From contig RBNI01000069.1 in NCBI GenBank assembly GCA_003990745.1, positions 1 through 45,420 on the forward strand: 45,420 bases of DNA, in the 5' to 3' direction. Source of the stretch: Jimgerdemannia flammicorona. Lineage: Eukaryota > Mucoromycota > Endogonomycetes > Endogonales > Endogonaceae. Position numbers and translations under genes: made by a program. The notes under the pieces were generated by a model. The model was not told where the DNA came from and ran no database searches. It saw only the letters and a list, made by a program, of their open reading frames with translations. This document shows, one piece after another, positions 34,021 through 45,299 of this stretch. Position 1 is the stretch's first letter; each line of letters begins with the position of its first letter.

Positions 34021-34607
34021 CGCATCAACATAGTTAACCTCACCTTCCTTGCTACCGCTCTGATGAGTACCCTGACTCTGGCTGAGCTCGCCACGGGCGC
34101 CCCTGCTGCCTCAAAAGCCACCCTTAGCACATGGGAGAGCCAGGTCCTGACGTAGACAAACATGCACCGCGCGCATCACAGCGCCTACGCCCAGAATTGG
34201 GTCAACGGCTGCAAGTTCCACACTCCGGAGCCCATACGGCGAGAATATCTGGGCCCAGGGTAGCAGGGGCGGCGTCCCCAATCCACCTGGCAGGCGTTCT
34301 CAGCGGCCCTGATGGCGAGGAAATAGGCCATCTCACCGCTCTCGTCTTAGTGGCCACCACCCAGATCGGTTGCGCAAAGGCCACCTGCCCCAGGGGGACC
34401 ATCTGGGCAGAGTACGTATATTTAATCTATATTTCTCTTCTTATTCCGTCCTTGGATGACACCAGTTATTGACTCGCTACCTTTTTCCATGTATATAGTT
34501 GCGATGCAGAATTCGTGTCCTGCAATTACTATGTTCCCGGTAACATGTGCGGCCCTAACGGCGACGTCAGCTACTTCCAGAAGAATGTGCTTCCTTACCA
34601 CGATTAG
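34021..34607 (+). pseudogene. CAP/PR-1-like secreted protein pseudogene
   Basis: Plus-strand remnant of a CAP-domain (SCP/PR-1/Pry) protein. It starts with a signal-like hydrophobic segment (INIVNLTFLATALMSTL, no ATG found), then TNMHRAHHSA, YAQNWVNGCKFHTPE, PYGENIWAQG (another frame), GHLTALVLVATTQIGCAKA and CNYYVPGN, the order of CAP signatures. An intron with GTACGT donor at 34,412 and TATAG acceptor ending 34,498 joins IWA to DCDAEFVSC in frame, and the last exon ends at TAG 34,605-34,607. A TAG after QVLT, a missing segment between HHSA and YAQNW, and at least one frameshift show it is dead. CAP proteins of fungi bind sterols and lipids outside the cell. Confidence 0.75.
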
Positions 34608-34698
34608 AGTAAATAACGAGGTTGATCTCGCCCATAGAATTATTCCAGCTGGGCTGGGTTCAGTTTTACTATATCCTAGGTCTATCGATACCCGTGTG

Positions 34699-34733
<35 letters not shown>
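34699..34733 (+). repeat. 35-nt poly(A) tract
   Basis: Lies about 90 bp after the CAP pseudogene stop. The pseudogene keeps an intron, so this is not good evidence for a processed copy. It may be a simple repeat or the tail of an unrecognised short insertion. Confidence 0.85.
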
Positions 34734-34735
<2 letters not shown>

Positions 34736-35622
34736 CGCTTGTGTCCTCCGTGTAAATCTCAACATTTTCTTTTTTTGATCTCCAATTCTGAAACGCAATT
34801 CGAGAACCAACTGGGCAATATATCGACTGTGTGCTATCAAATATAGCACCTTCTAATGTAGTAGCATCTGAATATTAAGCCAGCGCTTCGTCATGCCGTG
34901 AACGAGGACGATCAAACTTGTGATGTTCCGATCGCTGTTTAGGTCTTCCTATATCCGTTCAAATCATGCTCGTCATATTTGGTGTTGTTGGCATGGTAGG
35001 ACACGTCCATTGTCATGATCCGCCTTTTTCATGTCGCGGTGCTGTGTGTACGGGGATAATGCGTTATAGCAAGGGATTAAATATGGGAGGATGGGATAGT
35101 ATATAATATCTCACCTGCTTCTTGTCAAAATATTTTTCAACGTATTTCTAAAATGGCGTAGTTTACATGTATTGGGAAACATAAAATACGAACACAGAAT
35201 CGCGGGCGTTTTACCAATTACCTTTTCTTCGGGGTAGAAGTGGTAGCGGTAATTAGGATAATACTGGCTGTAATGAAAAATAAAATAGATAAAAATAGTG
35301 CTCCATCAATCGCGATCGACTGTATATGCCACCAAAAAGGGCGCAGGACCACTGCTTACATAAGGATAGGCACTAGGCACTGTTCTCGTAGCCAAAGCCA
35401 TAGTAGCTCTGGCGGATACAGAGTCAAAGTACGCTTTGATAAGCATACAAACGTGCAGCCAAAAGTTACGACCTTTACTATGCATGGTCGGACAGTAGGA
35501 TGTTGGCACCCCGCCAGAAGCCAATAAACGGATCAAACTTTACCTCGTCATAGGCGTCAGAATAGCCACGCTTGTAAATAGGAATACCTTCTGTCCATGA
35601 CTCCGGGTGGTTTGTCCTCTTC
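34734..35622. other. Intergenic, nothing recognised
   Basis: Open frames here are short and overlap on both strands. No motif or repeat was recognised. Confidence 0.45.
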
Positions 35623-35628
35623 TATAAA
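35623..35628 (+). promoter_or_regulatory. TATA box candidate for the gene at 35,669
   Basis: TATAAA 41 bp before an ATG in good context (GCCACGATGCC). Confidence 0.35.
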
Positions 35629-35668
35629 TCCGATCTATTCTATTTACCTCTCCATATCGACGGCCACG

Positions 35669-36272
35669 ATGCCTACCACCTTCCAGTACCTCTGCGGCTT
35701 CCACAGCGCGCTCGACGTGGCGACGGGTCTGGGTATGATTTTCTTCGTCGACCAGTTGTCGGAGTCCAGCCACGACAAGGAGTTCACGCGTGCCCTGTTC
35801 GGGCTCAAGCCCGATAGCAATCCAAGCGAATCGGACAAAGTATCGGGATCTCGGGCGAGGGGTACAAGTACATGCGCGCCGCCGAGGCCGTATCTGGTGA
35901 GTTGTTGGGAGTATGCAAACAAGGGGGGTCGGTTTGCTCGGCCTTGCCATTGATTGGAATGCACTCATCTTTTTGCCGATGCCGCTTGCTCCCCCTTGCC
36001 AAAGCATCCTATTCGCGAGCGTGGGCACGATGTAAGCCAGATCGATGACGGGCGCTACAAAGATTCTTCACCAAGGGATTCCTCAGCGTCCATGCCATGT
36101 CCTTCGGCATGCCATTTCCCCGCGCCATTTGGTTCACGAACGCGATTTCATCGTAATCGGCATCTCATGCACACTCTGACCGACCGACCGATCCGCCTAC
36201 TCACAAACTTGGTCTTTTACAGCCTTCCGTATCTTCCACCAACGCCCACTGAAACTCTTTGGCGACGACTGA
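35669..36272 (+). pseudogene. Disrupted small gene of unknown function
   Basis: The first exon reads MPTTFQYLCGFHSALDVATG, then LGMIFFVDQL, then a charged segment. Near 35,840 a 1-nt shift (AAAGTATCGGG) is needed to keep reading IGISGEGYKYMRAAEAVS, which ends at a GTGAGT donor. Later coding-like pieces are FFTKGFLSVHAMSFGMPFPR (about 36,063-36,125) and, across a possible GTAATC...TTACAG intron, SFRIFHQRPLKLFGDD then TGA at 36,270. Together these look like a small membrane-type protein with a frameshift. I do not recognise the family. The exon model between the pieces is uncertain. Confidence 0.35.
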
Positions 36273-37570
36273 AAGAAGCAGGCCGCGCAGGATGTCGTTT
36301 TTGGTGGTTTATCAGCAATTTTTTGTCTTTGTCGTTCTCTCAGAGTTGTACCTTTTCTTAACTTCTACAATCTGGCTCCTATTCATAGCCGTTTTTTGGG
36401 GCGCATCCCCCGACTTGAAAATCTAAAAAGCTACGTCGCCGAGTGGGTCGTGATATGATATTAAAGGACCCGAGGAATTTGCATTTCATATTTATGAGGT
36501 GTTCCGTAAAGTTTGATGTGATATTAAAGGAAAACTCTCGCTACAATGTGAACACGACAGTATTCCCTTAAATTATCATACATTTATTTAATCTTATTTA
36601 TTTTATTGGAGTTGGGTTTATTACAAAAGTGGAGGCATTGAAAATAGGCAACACAAACCTGTTGCCAGTTCGGTATATTACAATGCTCGAAATTTCAAGG
36701 TCGAGTCGCCAGCGTCGATTGCTAACAAAGGCATTGAGCAGTATGCGGTATTGCAATAGGGAAAGTGAAGTAATTCAATTAATCTTTCGTCGCTACTTTA
36801 ATCATTGGTGATGTCTGAATTGGTACACATCCAAAAGTGTTTCCAAATTGAAAGTCGGCTTGATATACCAGGTTTAATCTGACGAACACCATGGCAACCG
36901 ATTGCGCCTTGAGCTGAGGCCGCCGATTCTCGATGTGGGTGGCTGCCGCTGAGCAGCAGAGACAGCGATGGTCCGTCGTGGATGCCCTCTGAGATCGTGA
37001 GGCGTTGGAGTGAACGGGGAAGCCGATTGTCAAACTGGTCGTGAGTCAGAGGGCATTACCGGCTGGATTGTGCAGTACTTGATTAGGCTGTCAAGTTACA
37101 AATCTCACTTGCTCTCATCGTCCCATGTCAAGTAAAACACTCACTGCCTCACAACAACCTTTCATCCTGCAACACTTTCAAACCGTTTTGGGTAATATCC
37201 ACAGGCCGCAGCCGTATATACATCGTCATTCTGCATTTAACAATTATCTTTCAGCAATTCAATATCGTTCTGCAGTTTAGTGCTGTTTATCGCCATTCCT
37301 CAATTCAATGCCTTTCAGCGATTCTGTGGTCGCCATTCTGCACTTCTGCCATTCTGCACTTCTGCCATTCACATCATTCAGTTTATCAATTCGGGTTTTC
37401 GGGTTCGAGTTTCAGGTTGACTGGTTAGCTTCAAGTTTAGACTTCAAGTTTAGGTTCGGGTTGACTGCGAATTCGGACCTATCGGAGCTTTGTAGTTAGT
37501 GTGGTAGCGGAAATTTTATTTTCCCAGTCCATATCGTTGAACTCTAATTATGATATGAAAATACGTAATA
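36273..37570. other. Intergenic with short simple repeats
   Basis: No supported gene. Short direct repeats occur: GATATTAAAGGA twice (about 36,457 and 36,520), a 16-bp unit CATTCTGCACTTCTGC in tandem at about 37,335-37,370, and ACTTCAAGTTTAG in tandem at about 37,427-37,455. Confidence 0.5.
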
Positions 37571-37680
37571 TTTAGCCACACGACTTTTGACCTGGGCACA
37601 CAAGGTAAATTACTGCATTACACAATGTAGCAAGCTTCTGCGCATGGGTCAGATACATTTTCTCCAATCCACCCCAATCT
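37571..37680 (+). repeat. Inverted fragment of the kinase 5' flank
   Basis: TAAATTACTGCATTACACAA and TTCTGCGCATGGGTCAGATA followed by TTTTCTCCAATCCA are the reverse complement of the sequence just upstream of the kinase start codons (for example 27,340-27,425). AATCTGAATCTGAATCC matches the reverse complement just before the copy 4 start. The fragment stops where exon 1 of a plus-strand kinase should begin, and copy 3's 3' flank (GTCAAAATAGATAAG) begins at once. Confidence 0.75.
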
Positions 37681-37743
37681 GAATCTGAATCCGTCAAAAT
37701 AGATAAGTTTGTTGGATACACCTTCACACTATGTAAGCCAACT

Positions 37744-39307
37744 TCACAAAGACAGGGCGGCGGCCAAAGAATGCCGAATCGAAGCCGATATATTTGATAT
37801 ACGACTTCGCCGAGTCGAAGCCGATATATTCGATATACGACTTCGCCGATTCGAAGCCGACACATTCGATACACTGCTAAAGTCTCGCCGGAAAAAATGA
37901 AAATATGACGATTGAGCATTGATTTGAGCGTGTGGTAAGGAGTTTGAGGATGCGATAAACATTATGCATATGTGCGAAAACATACCTATTGTCCCCTGCG
38001 ACTCCCAGAAGGCTGAGATTCTTGAGAGAGGCATACGTGTGAAATTCACTGCTTGTAGTAGATGCTTCATCAAAGACAAAAGATGTGTTTGTGCTTGAAG
38101 CCTTGGATTGAGTAAAATGTAATTGACGTCTCTCATTTATGAATGCTCTTGTCTTGCGAGACAAAGGTATCGGGGGTACCTTACAATCTAAATCATTCCA
38201 AAGGTATACGATTTCATCCCCAGGAGCCGCTCCAAGAAATCGCGTGAGGGATTCATATAAAACGGTAGCGGAAGGTCGCCTGTCCGGATCAATTGCGTAA
38301 TGCCCGTTCAAGCACCATCGGCATCTGCGGTATCATCTCTTCTCGCAGACAATTATTTGAACTGGCGTTACCCCGTGGAGGCACACCAGTCATGAGCTGC
38401 CACAGCAAGGTACCAAGACAGTAAACATCAGAGGCTTGTGTATAGGGTGCGCCGTTGAAGACTTCCGGCGGAAGGTATGCAAGTCGGCCGTACACACCCT
38501 CCGAGCCGTGTAGCATGTTGATGGCGCCGCTGAGTCCGACGTCGATGATGCGTAGCTGGCGCCATTTTCCTCTTGTGACAAGGTTTCCTGGGTGAAGGTC
38601 CCCATGGATGACGCCTAGTTTATGCAAAATCATGATGCCTCGTACCAGTTCGATCGTAGCAGTCATGATTTCTGTCCAGTTCGAGAAATTAAGTGGTTCT
38701 TGTTCAACATTCCCATTCGCGCACTCCATGACGAGGAGATAGTTGTTCGAGGTTGGGTCGGGGTTTGGAGAGAGTCCGATCACAGGCATTGTGATAGCAT
38801 TGCCAACCGATTTATGTGTATGATATGAGATGTGCGTTGCCACCATGACCTATACCGACAAGTAGGAAGGTTCGGGATCAATAATGAGATACAATGCACG
38901 TATGAATATTGGAGAGAAAATCTTGAATCTTGCCGTCAACTCACCTCGTGGGCCATACTGACATCAATCATTTTCAATGCATATTTCCGTCTAACGATGG
39001 TTTTCTCACGTCGAATGGTATAAACGGTTGGAAAGGCAAAGCCGGTCGGCCACTCGGCGATCCCGGTGTATACGGTCGAGTATCCGCCTTTCCCCAAAAC
39101 CTTCAGGTTACCACTGAATCTCTCAATCGGTATCCACACAAGGTACTCGAGGAGCTCGGGAATATCCAACCTTGCCAGGTGGAAGCGCAGTTGCTCGTCG
39201 TTGCTTGGAAAGTTGAGTTTGTTGGCTTGTATCACCAAAGTTCGCTCTTGGGCGACGACGCCTTTCGAAAAGAGTTGTTTAAACGTTTGGAGCTTGTCGG
39301 CGTTCAT
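37744..39307 (-). pseudogene. TKL-like protein kinase, copy 3 (11-bp deletion in kinase domain)
   Basis: Exons 39,307-38,945, 38,849-37,986 and 37,876-37,744, with the same splice sites and phases as the other copies (GTGAGT...TATAG; GTATGT...TTTAG). Glycine loop, YALK, HGDLHPGN, DVGLSG and PPE are intact. Exon 2 is 864 nt where the sisters have 875: near 38,290 the bases for most of CWKV are missing, giving ALRN-stop before the DPDRRPS block. The protein would end about 150 residues early, losing the last helices and the repeat tail. Sequence after the deletion is still well preserved in the next frame, including the three 12-residue repeats, so the deletion looks recent. Confidence 0.85.
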
Positions 39308-40149
39308 GATTAAGAGTTGGTTAAGATTCACATTCGATGGATTAAAGAAAATATGTCCGACCCATGTGTAGTAGCTTATTACATTATGTAATACAATAAT
39401 TTATCTTATGCCCAAGTTTGTATATCTCAAAGATCATGTGTGTATTGTAATTAAGTATCACTGGGCTGGGTTAGATCAGCCCAACAGACCGTGACGACTT
39501 TTATCCAATACGGAAACAGGGGGAAGAAAGAACCAACCATCAGCGTATTCCCCTATTCCTTGTTATCCATTCTCCGCGCCCCAGTATCCTCGAGGTTTAC
39601 CAGATGCGCCATGCGCAGATAAAATGGTAGGAGGCAAACATGTGGGCTAGCAACGTATTTTTTGGCGGGCCCGGACGGAGATATCAAAATAGTGGAGGTT
39701 GTGGGAGCCGAGATGGGTTTAATGGAAGGGGTTTGTATCATAGGATGGTATGACGAATAGATCGTTTTACACAATGCAATAATCAGTTTCTGAACTGGCC
39801 AGAGAAAATGCTGATCCATCAAACAAAATTATGGAGGAAAAATGGGGTTCGTATTGCTCCGCCATATACTGATGTCGACCAATGCGATCCATATTATATC
39901 AAGCGAATTAAGATGTGGCTCGTTCTTGCCTGACGTTAAAGTTACACAAAGGAAATATTCTAACGAATAAATATAAATATTTGTTTTATTGTCGAAAGGG
40001 ACGCCCTGCATGACAAATCTTTCGAAAGTTGGGAGTCCCATACAAACTGACGGTACAATTGCTGCATGGTACAAGTTGGCTTAATATTGGGATATTCCGT
40101 CAAAATAGATAAGTTTGTTGGATGCACCTTCACATTATGTAAGCCAACT
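39308..40149. repeat. Kinase intergenic segment, duplicate of 27,309-27,954
   Basis: From 39,340 to about 39,890 it parallels the flank of copy 1 block by block. From about 39,945 to 40,075 it carries the kinase 3'-flank block also found at 25,550-25,650 and 28,470-28,600 (GAATAAATATAAATAT, ACGCCCTGCATGACAAATC). No gene of its own. Confidence 0.7.
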
Positions 40150-41717
40150 TCACAAAGACAGGGCGGCGGCCAAAGAACGCCGAATCGAAGCCGATATATT
40201 TGATACACGACTTCGCTGAGTCGAAGCCGATATATTTGATACACGACTTCGCCGATTCGAAGCCGACACATTCGATACACTACTAAAGTCTCGCCGGCAA
40301 AAATGAAATATGACGAGCATTGGTTTGAGCGTGTGATAAGGAGTTTGAAGATGACATAAACATTATGCATATGTGCGAAAACATACCTATTGTCCTCTGC
40401 GACTCCCAGAAGACTGAGATTCCTGAGAGAGGCATATGTGTGAAATTCACTGCTTGTGGTAGATGCTTCACCAAAGACAAACGATGTGTTTGTGCTTGAA
40501 GCCTTGGATTGAGCAAAATGTAATTGACGTCTCTCATTTATGAATGCTCTTGTCTTGCGAGACAAAGGTATCATAGGTGCTCTATATTCTAGATCAGACC
40601 AAAGGTATATAATTTCAGCTTCGGGAATATTTCCAAGATCTCGCGTGAGGGATTCAAATAAAACGGTAGCGGAAGGTCGCCTGTCCGGATCAACTTTCCA
40701 GCAATTGCGCAATGCCCGCTCAAGCGCCACTGGCATCTGCGGTATCATCTCTTCTCGCAGACAATTATTTGAACTGGCAATACCCCGTGGAGGCGCACCG
40801 GTTACGAGTTGCCACAGCAGGGTGCCAAGACAGTAAATATCAGAGGTTTGTGTATAAGGCACCCCGTTGAAGACTTCCGGCGGAAGGTATGCAAGCCGGC
40901 CGTAGACACCCTCCGAGCCGTGTATCACGTTGATGGCACCGCTGAGTCCGACGTCAATGATGCGTAGCTGGCGCCATTTTCCTCTTGTGACAAGGTTTCC
41001 TGGGTGAAGGTCCCCATGGATGACGCCTAGTTTATGCAAAACCATGATGCTTCGTGCCAGTTCGATCGCAGCAGCCATGATTTCGGTCCAGTTCGAGAAA
41101 TCTAGTGGTTCTTGTTCAACATTCCCACTCGCGCACTCCATGACGAGGAGATAGTCGTTCGAGGTTGGGTCGGGATTTGGAGAGAGTCCGATAACTGGCA
41201 TTGTGATAGCACCGCCAACGGTTGTTATGGTATGATATGAGATGTGCGTTGCCACCATCAGCTATATCGACAAGTAGAAATGTTCGGAATCAATTATGAG
41301 ATACAATGTAAGCATGAAGGTTGGAGAGAAACTAGGATCTTGCCATCTGCTCACCTCGTGGGCCATACTGATATCAATCATTTTCAATGCATATTTCCGT
41401 CTAACGATGGCTTTCTTACGTCGAATGGTATGAATGGTTGGAAAGGCAAAGCCGGTCGGCCACTCGACGATCCCCGTGTATACAGTCGAGTATCCGCCTT
41501 TCCCCAATACTTTCAGGTTGCCACTGAATCTTTCAATCGGTATCCACACAAGGAACTCGAGGAGCTCGGGAACACCCAACTTTGCTAGGTGGAAACTCAA
41601 TTGCTCGTCGTTGCTCGGAAAGTTGAGTTTGTTGGCTTGTATCATTAAAGCTCGCCCTTGGGCGACGACGCCTTTCGCAAAGAGTTGTTTAAGCGTTTGG
41701 AGTTTGTCGTGGTTCAT
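40150..41717 (-). CDS. TKL-like protein kinase, copy 4 (intact, three exons)
   Basis: Exons 41,717-41,355, 41,261-40,387 and 40,282-40,150; 456 residues. Introns GTGAGC...TATAG (93 nt) and GTATGT...TTTAG (104 nt). Starts MNHDKLQTLKQLFAKG. GKGGYSTVYTG, YALK, HGDLHPGN, DVGLSG, PPEVF and DPDRRPSA are present, so it should be catalytically competent. It is the most diverged copy: GVPYTQTSD, VTGAPPRG and a different linker after the kinase domain (RDLGNIPEAEIIYLWSDLEY). The C-terminal tail keeps the three 12-residue Arg/Ser repeats ending LAAALSL. It lies head-on behind copy 3 in the same direction. Likely cytosolic, since no targeting signal is seen. Substrates unknown. Confidence 0.87.
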
Positions 41718-42549
41718 GATTAAGAGTTGGTTCAGATTCTGATTCAGTGGACTGGAGAAAACCTCTCCAGCATATTAATTATGTAATATAGTAATTTATC
41801 TTGTGCCCAGGTCAAGGATCATGTGCCCCAATTTGTGCTATTTAACAGACCATGGACTGGTGCAGAAAATCGATCTTCAAATATAGTTATTTTCCCTAAC
41901 AAATAATTACTCTCCGTCACCCATCTTTACCTCAGTGCTTTGGTCAGCTCGGCGATACCACCTTCCAACTTGGGGCTTGGTCCTTGGGAATCTGTAAATA
42001 GCTGAGGCGTAATTGTGGCGTGTCAATCTATAACTACTTTAGGCCTGGGTTGATGTAATGGAATGATGTAACAATTCCAAAACCTACGTGGTCTGGTGAT
42101 AGTCCTGCAGCGCATCGGGGCCTTCTTAGCTGCCAAGAACCTATAAACCGTTGCACAACGGTTCAAAAAAATCCTTCCAAGACCAAATTGAAAGCAATAT
42201 ACGAAGTTTATTTGGAAATTCCTTTTGAGATTCGAAAGATTCATTGAATGAAGAAATTAATGAAGCTATGAATATGCCCAGTGGGTTATGTACAAATTCT
42301 GTATAGTCTATCCAATACGACAATCTGTGAGGTGTACGATACGGATATTGGCCGAATGTAATTGGACAAAAAACTGAGTGCGTATTAACGGAATCGAGGA
42401 CTGAAAAACTGTTGACTGTGTATTGTTCCGTTTTTCATACTCTTTCCCGTCGTAATCACTCCTGCACACACACCGCACCCGTTTCCCACGTTGTATCAAC
42501 ACGACTTCCCTCTCACCCTCCAATCCCCTAAAACGTGCGGATCCACTCC
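41718..42549. other. Intergenic, nothing recognised
   Basis: The first about 110 bp share the kinase 5' flank in diverged form. The rest holds no recognised gene or repeat. It is the 3' side of the elongase. Confidence 0.45.
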
Positions 42550-43625
42550 TTACTCGCTCTTCTTGGACTTCCTAGCACTGCTGTAGGTCCTCCTCGCAAA
42601 GTCGAGGAACAGGTAGGTAAGCGGGCACAGATAGGCGACGTTGATGGCAATGGCGAACTTCTGTCCAGGGGTGGACAAACAGTTGGGAACGAAAAGATAG
42701 CTGACGGCCAGCGTTGTTCCAACGAGGAACTGCGTGATCTGCATGCTTGTTAGGTACTTCTTGCCCGGAGGGTTGATACCGACGCTGGTAAGGGCGTAGT
42801 ACGCGTACATGATGGAGTGAATGAAAGAGTTGAAGAGGACGAAAATCCAGACCGGCGTCGACTGGTAGTGGATGCCGGACCTTGATAGAGAAAATGGAGA
42901 TAATGTAAGTGAGTATTTAAAGATTGGAATGACCGGATACCATGCGCAAAGAAATCGAATACATCTATGACAAGCGACAAGCTCAAAATTTGCTTACCAC
43001 ATCGTGATCATCGCGCCAGCGTGATGATATGTTTGCAAGAGAGAGGAACGACGACCCTTCAAGAGAATGATGATGGTGTCGATGATCTCGTAATACTTGG
43101 ATAGATAGAACAAATAACCCCAGTAGCCGAGAGAGTTGTTCCATAGGAATGAGTCCTTATCACAGTACTACGAGGTTTGGGAAAACGCGTTGAGACGGAA
43201 AGAAAGAAAAAATCAATTCATTGATTCTACCTTCCATCGACATGTGATCCAACTAAATACACGACCCTACTTAATCCCATACTCACAGCATTTTTGATGG
43301 AATCCGCCCTTCCGAAGCTTGCAGTCATACCTCGAGCCATGTTAAAGAAAGTAACGGCCGAGTATGCACACAAGAGTAGGTTGTGGACGAACACGAAGGC
43401 CGTCATCGCCGAGCTCGACTGGGAGACTTTGGCCGGCGTGGCGTCAGTAGCAGACTTAGCGACGACACGCGACACCTTCGAGGTTGGCGGGTTCAAGAGC
43501 GCTATCGAGATGGTGTAGAGACCGGCAATCACCAACGGGGTCTTCCAATTCATAAAGAAGTCGTAATACTCGGGGTACGGGATGCCCGCTGGCATGGGCG
43601 AACCGCTGGGGAAGAGGGCTTCCAT
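42550..43625 (-). CDS. ELO-family fatty-acid elongase
   Basis: Three exons, 43,625-43,287, 43,167-42,998 and 42,880-42,550, give 279 residues, usual for GNS1/SUR4/ELO proteins. Introns GTGAGT...CGTAG and GTAAGC...TCAAG. ELO condenses malonyl-CoA with acyl-CoA in the ER, the first step of chain elongation. Seen: several hydrophobic segments, WGYLFYLSKYYEIIDTIII (the family KYxExxDT block), the histidine box as QTYHHAGAM (QXXHH rather than HXXHH), NSFIHSIMYAYYALTSVG (the family HxxMYxYY block), and a KKSE C terminus that fits the KKXX ER-retrieval signal. QXXHH is known in elongases acting on polyunsaturated or other non-saturated substrates, so the substrate may differ from yeast Elo2/Elo3. 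The start is the first ATG of the frame. Confidence 0.92.
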
Positions 43626-43779
43626 TTGGACGATTGATTGAAAGACGGTTGGGAAAGAAGGGCGAATCTACGTAGTGAAATACTCTGATTTGAGATAAAA
43701 TAATTTTTCCAGGTTGGTTGTCAAGGGTTTATAAACGTTGTTAGATAGGGCAAAACTTTGGGGTTTTAACTTCACACAA

Positions 43780-43802
43780 AATATATATATATATATATAT
43801 AT
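43780..43802 (+). repeat. (TA)n microsatellite
   Basis: About 11 TA units upstream of the elongase. Confidence 0.9.
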
Positions 43803-45039
43803 TGGAAAGACAGATATGATTTCCTTTTGCAATATCGATACACCGCTCAGCGGAACTTCGGCTTCTAGCCTACAATCTGCGCCCAGGCCAATCGAAGGGT
43901 CCAAACCCGGGCAAGAATTCCTGTGATGCTAAGCGGTGATTGTGGCAGAGCGAGTCAAGCCAACAATGGTTTTCGGCTTGGTAATCTTCGGAATCTGCCG
44001 TTTGATCTTTCCCCAGAGATTGGGTCTGTTGGCGGAGAGCGGAATCTCGCCTTTTTGGGGCAGAAGCCACAAAGATTTCGGGACCGATCCTTTGGTCGAT
44101 GTTGAATCACATGAAGCAAGGAACACATATCTTGCCGTATCTCGATTTTCGGATTTCGATTGGAATAAGGTAGGGAGATCCCTAGGCCACGCCGATGAAA
44201 GGGAAACCGGCGGGAACACATGGTACCTTGGCGCTTATCCTGTAATGTTAGCGGCTCTACACTGATGTCACATTTGGAATAACATTTCACCTAAATGGAA
44301 AGTTACAGTAATAAAAATATCAGAGAATGCCAGCCTTGTGGGTGGATTGATACGCCAAGACTGGATTTAGAAGGGTGTATCTAATGACCCCACGAAAAGT
44401 CGTAAGGTTTTTTTAAACCACGCGTCGCATTATTTGGCAGCTACACAAAAATGTAGAAGACCTAGCCAGAACGATGCGAGCTTGTGACATACAACATGGC
44501 TGATACGGGAAATCCATATAAAAGCATTGGGTTCAGGGGCAGCCCCAAAACCTGCCTGCATAGTTCACATGTGTATGTTTTGGCGGCATGTTGATCCCCA
44601 TATTTTGCCATCCGGTTGTAAACAATGTGCGTACTCTTTGGGAAGAGATCGATTAGCGTTCTTTTTTCCGTTTTGCGTCGCTTTGTAAACATGAATGCCT
44701 TGATACGACTCCGCCCCATCGGACCGATCTGTATCTCCGACCATTATTCTACTAAACAAGGGTGCTGGGCCTTGTAACCTACAAAAAATTCCAAATTTAT
44801 ATTTAATCTCATGACCATGGGTATCTACGACGCAGACCACCCCGGGGCCATCTTAAAAAGAAGCGTGCTCGTTGAATCAAGGGAGTTCGACGCGTTCCAA
44901 TGGTCATTTGTTCGAATCGCATCATTTCACATATTTCATGTCACTTATTACATGAAAGCACGTATTGAGTCCCATCCCCGTGAGATCCAGGTCTATCGCC
45001 ATGATCCTTACTCACCGACAACAGAGTGGGAGTGCTATC
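43803..45039. other. Intergenic, nothing recognised
   Basis: Open frames on both strands overlap heavily and show no motif, so none is called. Confidence 0.45.
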
Positions 45040-45162
45040 TTTTTTTTTTTTTTTTGGAAATTTTGCCTACCTGGTACTGGCTCGGGTCCCACCGATTTCA
45101 GCCGTATAACCTTGTTGCTTTGCCAGGACCTACCATCAATGAGATGGATTTAGGTGAGCTCT
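45040..45162 (-). repeat. Poly(A)-ended 107-bp unit, copy A (SINE-like)
   Basis: A T run (45,040-45,055) followed by a 107-bp body that starts GGAAATTTTGCCTACCTGGT and ends AGGTGAGCTCT. Read on the minus strand it is a short sequence with a 3' poly(A). The body recurs without a difference that I can see at 45,300-45,406. Flanks differ on both sides. No target-site duplication was found. Confidence 0.75.
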
Positions 45163-45268
45163 CAAGATTGTAAAGGTAGGAAAATACTCTCCTTTGTTGC
45201 TTGAGGGTTATACTACTCGAGAGCAGCGATACATGAACGCGTTGGTGAATGATTAACGTAAAACAAAC

Positions 45269-45270
<2 letters not shown>

Positions 45271-45299
<29 letters not shown>

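Noticed and set aside
34699..34733. Poly(A) as the tail of a LINE or a processed gene
   Set aside because: No element ORF or target-site duplication around it, and the neighbouring CAP pseudogene keeps its intron.
37709..37900. Plus-strand frames rich in Arg/Glu/Asp repeats over the kinase 3' exons (also at 25,670, 28,722)
   Set aside because: They are the antisense of the 36-nt coding repeat in kinase exon 3. The minus-strand frame joins to the kinase through conserved splice sites and is the better explanation.
43870..44300. Overlapping frames of about 100 codons upstream of the elongase
   Set aside because: Both strands are open in similar length, there is no motif, splice pattern or promoter, and the composition is unremarkable.
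44811..45173. 120-codon plus-strand frame starting MTMGIYDADH
   Set aside because: It runs through the T tract and the 107-bp repeat unit, so most of it is not unique coding sequence. No domain recognised.
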